From contig JAEUIU010000046.1 of the NCBI GenBank assembly GCA_016795065.1, positions 1-64,000 on the forward strand: DNA of 64,000 nucleotides, read 5' to 3'. This DNA is from Phycisphaerae bacterium. GTDB taxonomy: Bacteria > Planctomycetota > Phycisphaerae > Phycisphaerales > SM1A02. The notes below the pieces were generated by a model, which was not told where the DNA came from, made no database searches, and was given only the letters and a program-made list of their open reading frames with translations. Of this stretch, positions 60,991 to 64,000 are shown piece after piece. Numbering within the stretch: position 1 is the first letter of the stretch; every line of letters starts with the position of its first letter. Made by a program: the position numbers and the translations under genes.

Positions 60991-61208
60991 GCGGGTTCGT
61001 TCACCGCAGAGGCGCGGAGGACGTGGAGGCCCGAGGGAGGAGAAGGAAGGGTGGCTGGCGGTGGTGCGCCGGGATCGGTTGCGATCGATGCGTTCATGCG
61101 GGGCGCTGTTGCCGAAATCACGCCGTTCTTGAACGCTGTGGGCAATACCACTTTCCCCTCCTCCTTCTGACCTCAGCGTCCTCCGCCACTCTGCGGTGAA
61201 TCACCCGC
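60991..61208. repeat. Long inverted repeat between nrdR and thrS
   Basis: The left arm (60991-61054) and right arm (61148-61208) are inverted copies over about 60 nt with scattered mismatches; both contain TTCACCGCAGAG...CGGAGGACG. The middle (about 93 nt) is unrelated. The left arm begins at the base after the nrdR stop, and the right arm ends 18 nt before the thrS ATG. It resembles the elements at 39141-39325 and 43161-43285 in layout and wording (CAGAGG/CGGAGG), so all are likely members of one dispersed family. Confidence 0.85.
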
Positions 61209-61211
61209 TGT

Positions 61212-61217
61212 TACCAT
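61212..61217 (+). promoter_or_regulatory. Candidate -10 hexamer TACCAT for thrS
   Basis: TACCAT lies 9 nt before the thrS ATG, directly after the right arm of the inverted repeat. A transcript from it would be nearly leaderless, so no T-box or other leader control is expected. Confidence 0.42.
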
Positions 61218-61226
61218 GGTCGCCCC

Positions 61227-63299
61227 ATGCCCCGTATTACCCTTCCCGATGGAAGCGTCAAGGAATTCGATCGCCCCGTGACTGCCGGCGAGGTTGCCGC
61301 GTCGATTGGTGCCGGCCTTGCCAAGGCCGCTTTGGGTGCCAAGATCGACGGCCAACTGACCGACCTCTCGACGCGGATCGAGAAGGACGTGAAGCTCGGG
61401 ATCGTGACCGCGAAGGCGAAGGGGGCGACCGCGCCGGACGCCGATGCCCTGTACCTGTTGCGGCATAGCTGCGCTCACGTGATGGCCGAGGCGATTCAGC
61501 GGCTCTTTCCAGGGGTGCAGCTCGTCTACGGCCCGCCGCTCGAGAACAACTTCTACTACGACATGCTGTTCCCGACCGGGAAGGCGATGTCGACCGAAGA
61601 CTTCGCCAAGGTCGAGGCCGAGATGGCCAAGATCATCGCCGAGGACCGGCCCTTCACCCGTTACGACATGCCGATGAGTGAAGGTCTGGCCAAGCTCAAG
61701 AGCGAGGGCTCGAAGTTCAAGCTGGACAACGCCGAACGGGCGATCGAGGCGGGTTCGACGGAGCTGAGTTGGTACGCGACCGGCCAGCCGGGCAAGGACT
61801 GGGAGGATCTCTGCCGAGGTCCGCACGTCCCGAGCACCGGCCGGATCGGCGCCTTCAAAGTGCTGTCGCTCGCGAGTAGCTACTGGAAGGGCGATGAGAA
61901 GCTCGACCGCCTGACTCGCGTCTACGGCACCGCGTTCGCCACCAAGCCCGAGCTCGACGCGTACATGACCCAGGTCGAGGAAGCGAAGAAGCGCGACCAC
62001 CGAATCCTCGGCAAGCAACTGCGGCTCTTCCACATCGACGAGATGGTTGGACAGGGGCTCATCCTCTGGACCCCGAACGGCGCGGTGATTCGCCAGGAGC
62101 TCCAGAACTTCATCGGCGAGGAGTTGCGCCGACAGGGCTACCACCAGGTCTTCACGCCGAACATCGGCAAGCTCGATCTCTACAAGACCAGCGGCCACTT
62201 CCCCTACTACCAGGATTCGCAGTATCCGCCGATCCTCGAGCACGACACCATGAAGATGCTGGCAAACGAAGGCTGCACCTGCGGCGACCTTGCCAATCGC
62301 ATGAAGGCCGGCGATATCGATGGCTATCTGTTGCGGCCAATGAATTGCCCGCACCACATCAAGATTTACGCGAGTCAGCAGCGAAGCTATCGAGAGTTGC
62401 CGGTGCGACTCTGCGAATTCGGCACGGTGTACCGCTGGGAGCAGTCGGGCGAAATCGGCGGCATGACCCGCGTTCGAGGCTTCACCCAAGACGACGCCCA
62501 CCTCTTCTGCCGCGAGGATCAGATCGCCGAGGAGTTGCAAGGCTGCCTGAGCCTGGTGAAGCTCATCTTCAAGACCCTCGGCATGACCGACTATCGCGTC
62601 CGCGTCGGCCTGCGCGACCCCGATAGCGCGAAGTACGTCGGCGATCCCGGCAACTGGGACAAGGCCGAGCAGGCGTGCCGCGACGCCGCGAAGAGCCTCG
62701 GCGTCCCCTTCAGCGAAGAGCCCGGCGAGGCGGCGTTCTACGGCCCGAAGATCGACTTCGTGATGAAGGACGTCATCGGCCGATCGTGGCAGTTAGGCAC
62801 CGTGCAGGTCGACTACAACCTGCCCAAGCGCTTCGGCCTCGAGTACATCGGCAGCGACAACCAGGTCCACCAGCCGGTGATGATCCACCGGGCGCCGTTC
62901 GGCAGCTTCGAGCGATTCATCGGCTGCCTGATCGAACACTTCGCGGGAGCGTTCCCGACGTGGCTGGCACCTGAGCAAGTGCGCGTCCTCACCATCAGCG
63001 AAAAGAGCGAAGCCTGGGGCCGCGAGGTGTTGGCGATGCTCAAGGCAGCCGGCGTCCGAGCGACGCTCGACGAGAGCCCGGAACGCATCCAAGGCAAGAT
63101 CAAGGCCGCCACCGAGTGGAAGATCCCGTACTTGCTCGTGGTCGGCGAACGCGACGCCGAGGCGAAGGCGGTGAGCGTGCGGGCACGCGGGGTGCAGGAG
63201 AATCTCGGGGCGATGCCCGCGGCGGAGTTTGTGGCCCAGGTCAAGAGCGAGATTGCGGAGAGGTCGGCAACGCTGGCGTGCGGAACGCGGCAGCCATAG
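61227..63299 (+). CDS. thrS: Threonyl-tRNA synthetase
   Basis: A 690-residue class II synthetase charging tRNA-Thr. An N-terminal TGS domain (about 1-65) is followed by the editing domain with HSCAHVMAEAIQRLFPG and GLAKLKSEG. The catalytic core has RPMNCPHHIKIY (zinc Cys), motif 2 YRWEQSGEIGGMTRVRGFTQ with DDAHLFC (zinc His), and MIHRAPFGSFERFIG (zinc His, motif 3). The anticodon-binding domain occupies the last about 110 residues (WLAPEQVRVLTISEKSEAWG). Length is slightly longer than the usual 640. Confidence 0.97.
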   Translation: MPRITLPDGSVKEFDRPVTAGEVAASIGAGLAKAALGAKIDGQLTDLSTRIEKDVKLGIVTAKAKGATAPDADALYLLRHSCAHVMAEAIQRLFPGVQLVYGPPLENNFYYDMLFPTGKAMSTEDFAKVEAEMAKIIAEDRPFTRYDMPMSEGLAKLKSEGSKFKLDNAERAIEAGSTELSWYATGQPGKDWEDLCRGPHVPSTGRIGAFKVLSLASSYWKGDEKLDRLTRVYGTAFATKPELDAYMTQVEEAKKRDHRILGKQLRLFHIDEMVGQGLILWTPNGAVIRQELQNFIGEELRRQGYHQVFTPNIGKLDLYKTSGHFPYYQDSQYPPILEHDTMKMLANEGCTCGDLANRMKAGDIDGYLLRPMNCPHHIKIYASQQRSYRELPVRLCEFGTVYRWEQSGEIGGMTRVRGFTQDDAHLFCREDQIAEELQGCLSLVKLIFKTLGMTDYRVRVGLRDPDSAKYVGDPGNWDKAEQACRDAAKSLGVPFSEEPGEAAFYGPKIDFVMKDVIGRSWQLGTVQVDYNLPKRFGLEYIGSDNQVHQPVMIHRAPFGSFERFIGCLIEHFAGAFPTWLAPEQVRVLTISEKSEAWGREVLAMLKAAGVRATLDESPERIQGKIKAATEWKIPYLLVVGERDAEAKAVSVRARGVQENLGAMPAAEFVAQVKSEIAERSATLACGTRQP

Positions 63300-63318
63300 A
63301 CTTTGGCGGGATAGTCGT

Positions 63319-63330
63319 GACCACGTGGTC
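63319..63330. promoter_or_regulatory. 12-bp perfect palindrome GACCACGTGGTC
   Basis: GACCACGTGGTC is self-complementary over 12 bp, 19 nt after the thrS stop and 129 nt before the AlbA_2 gene start. It could be an operator for the downstream gene. It is a single copy with no other evidence. Confidence 0.3.
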
Positions 63331-63459
63331 GATGCGCACGGCGCAGGCACGGCTCGCCGAAGCGACGATCCCTCATCCAGTCCAGCCACGAGCGGCTTTC
63401 TTTCGCCCGTCGATTCCCCACGCTGCTCAAGTCCGGTGCGATGGCCAAGGAGGGCGTGC

Positions 63460-64000
63460 GTGACTTTGACGTTCGACGAACTCTGGAAGCGACTCAACGA
63501 CCTCGACGAGAGCGTGCAGATCGAGGCGAAGGCCGGCGAGCAGATCGGCCCGTCCATGCTGGAGACGATCTCGGCGTTCGCCAACGAGCCCGGGCGTCAG
63601 GGAGGGTACCTGTTGCTCGGCGTGCGTCGCGCCGAGGACGCCCTCTTCCCGACATACGAAATCGTCGGTGTGCCGGACCCGGACAAGCTTCAGACCGACC
63701 TCGCCTCGCAGTGTCGCAGCCAGTTCAACGTACCGATTCGGCCCCAACTCGCGGTCGAAACACGCGACAGCAAGCGGGTCGTCATTGCCTACATCCCTGA
63801 AGGCGGCCCGAGCGAGAAGCCCTTCTACATCCAGTCCCGCGGCCTCCCGAAGGGCGCGTTCAGACGCATCGGTTCGAGTGATCAGAAGTGCACCGACGAC
63901 GATCTCGCGCTCTTCTATCAGGCCCAGTCGAGCAAGTCCCTCGACGAAGCCGTCATCGCCGACGCCGACATCAACGACCTCGACCCTGCCGCGATCCAGG
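63460..64000 (+). CDS. AlbA_2 (Schlafen-like) domain protein, 3' end beyond window (partial)
   Basis: The frame is open from GTG 63460 to the window edge (180 codons), with GGAGG 6 nt upstream supporting the start. The N-terminal 110 residues show the AlbA_2 pattern: an acidic residue in VQIEAKAG, then METISAFANEPGRQGGYLLLGV-type sequence (split here as TISAFAN and GGYLLLGVRR), and VVIAYIPEG with KPFYIQSRG. Proteins with this domain are often annotated as ATP-binding or transcriptional regulators, some in phage defence or toxin-like contexts. The C-terminal part, which would decide the role, is outside the window. Confidence 0.8.
   Translation, partial: MTLTFDELWKRLNDLDESVQIEAKAGEQIGPSMLETISAFANEPGRQGGYLLLGVRRAEDALFPTYEIVGVPDPDKLQTDLASQCRSQFNVPIRPQLAVETRDSKRVVIAYIPEGGPSEKPFYIQSRGLPKGAFRRIGSSDQKCTDDDLALFYQAQSSKSLDEAVIADADINDLDPAAIQ

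Noticed and set aside
61000..61226. Possible T-box or other riboswitch upstream of thrS
   Set aside because: The region is almost entirely a long inverted repeat; no T-box motif or antiterminator was found and a -10-like hexamer lies 9 nt before the ATG.

Overview
The window is GC-rich (roughly 65% G+C by eye) and densely coded. It most likely comes from a member of the Planctomycetota, class Phycisphaerae. The main clues are several secreted proteins ending in a paired dockerin-like tail of the DLNGDG...ADLAILLGAWG type, an ECF sigma factor next to a membrane Ser/Thr kinase, duplicated ExbB/ExbD modules, a Lys/Ala-rich HU protein, and large TPR/VWA proteins. This is inferred from gene content; there is no rRNA gene to confirm it.

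Layout. 1-7552: three head-to-tail paralogues (the first cut by the window edge) of secreted beta-strand-repeat proteins with a 184-residue repeat. 7775-12087: ECF sigma factor, Ser/Thr kinase with a TPR-like C-terminus, and two small unknown proteins. 12108-19829: glyA, an alpha/beta hydrolase, a secreted EEP-family phosphoesterase overlapping an MGMT-type DNA alkyltransferase, and UDP-glucose dehydrogenase with an FHA protein. 20104-21097: an HU gene with a long leader and a clear intrinsic terminator, then a frameshifted dockerin-tail gene. 22173-27084 (minus): membrane protein, PfkB kinase, DPP-IV peptidase, murQ. 27237-30520: hutH-hutU. 30561-36101: a dockerin-tail protein, Sua5/TsaC, a TolC-like outer-membrane lipoprotein and an SH3b protein. 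36210-40533: tRNA-Ala(TGC), rsmE/rsmJ, cystathionine beta-synthase and a gamma-family transsulfuration enzyme. 40597-43056: an IS110-family remnant, a HAF-repeat dockerin-tail protein and a rhomboid protease. 43313-57122 (minus): an eight-gene VWA/ExbB/ExbD/TPR operon and a second ExbB-ExbD-ExbD module, interleaved with the plus-strand genes pyrH and frr. 57369-64000: frr, a beta-helix/PA14 protein, nrdR, thrS and a truncated AlbA_2-domain protein.

How the parts fit. Much of the window deals with the cell envelope: dockerin-tail surface proteins, TolC, a rhomboid protease, a peptidase coupled to muropeptide recycling, and two proton-channel-type Exb modules, one embedded with a VWA protein and very large periplasm-facing TPR-like proteins. 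The rest is housekeeping. The most unusual candidates are the VWA-Exb-TPR operon with its duplicated motor module, and a recurrent TANNNT hexamer 5-10 nt before many start codons. That hexamer suggests many genes here are transcribed leaderless, while the secreted dockerin-tail genes keep Shine-Dalgarno sites. Dispersed inverted repeats sit between several housekeeping genes.
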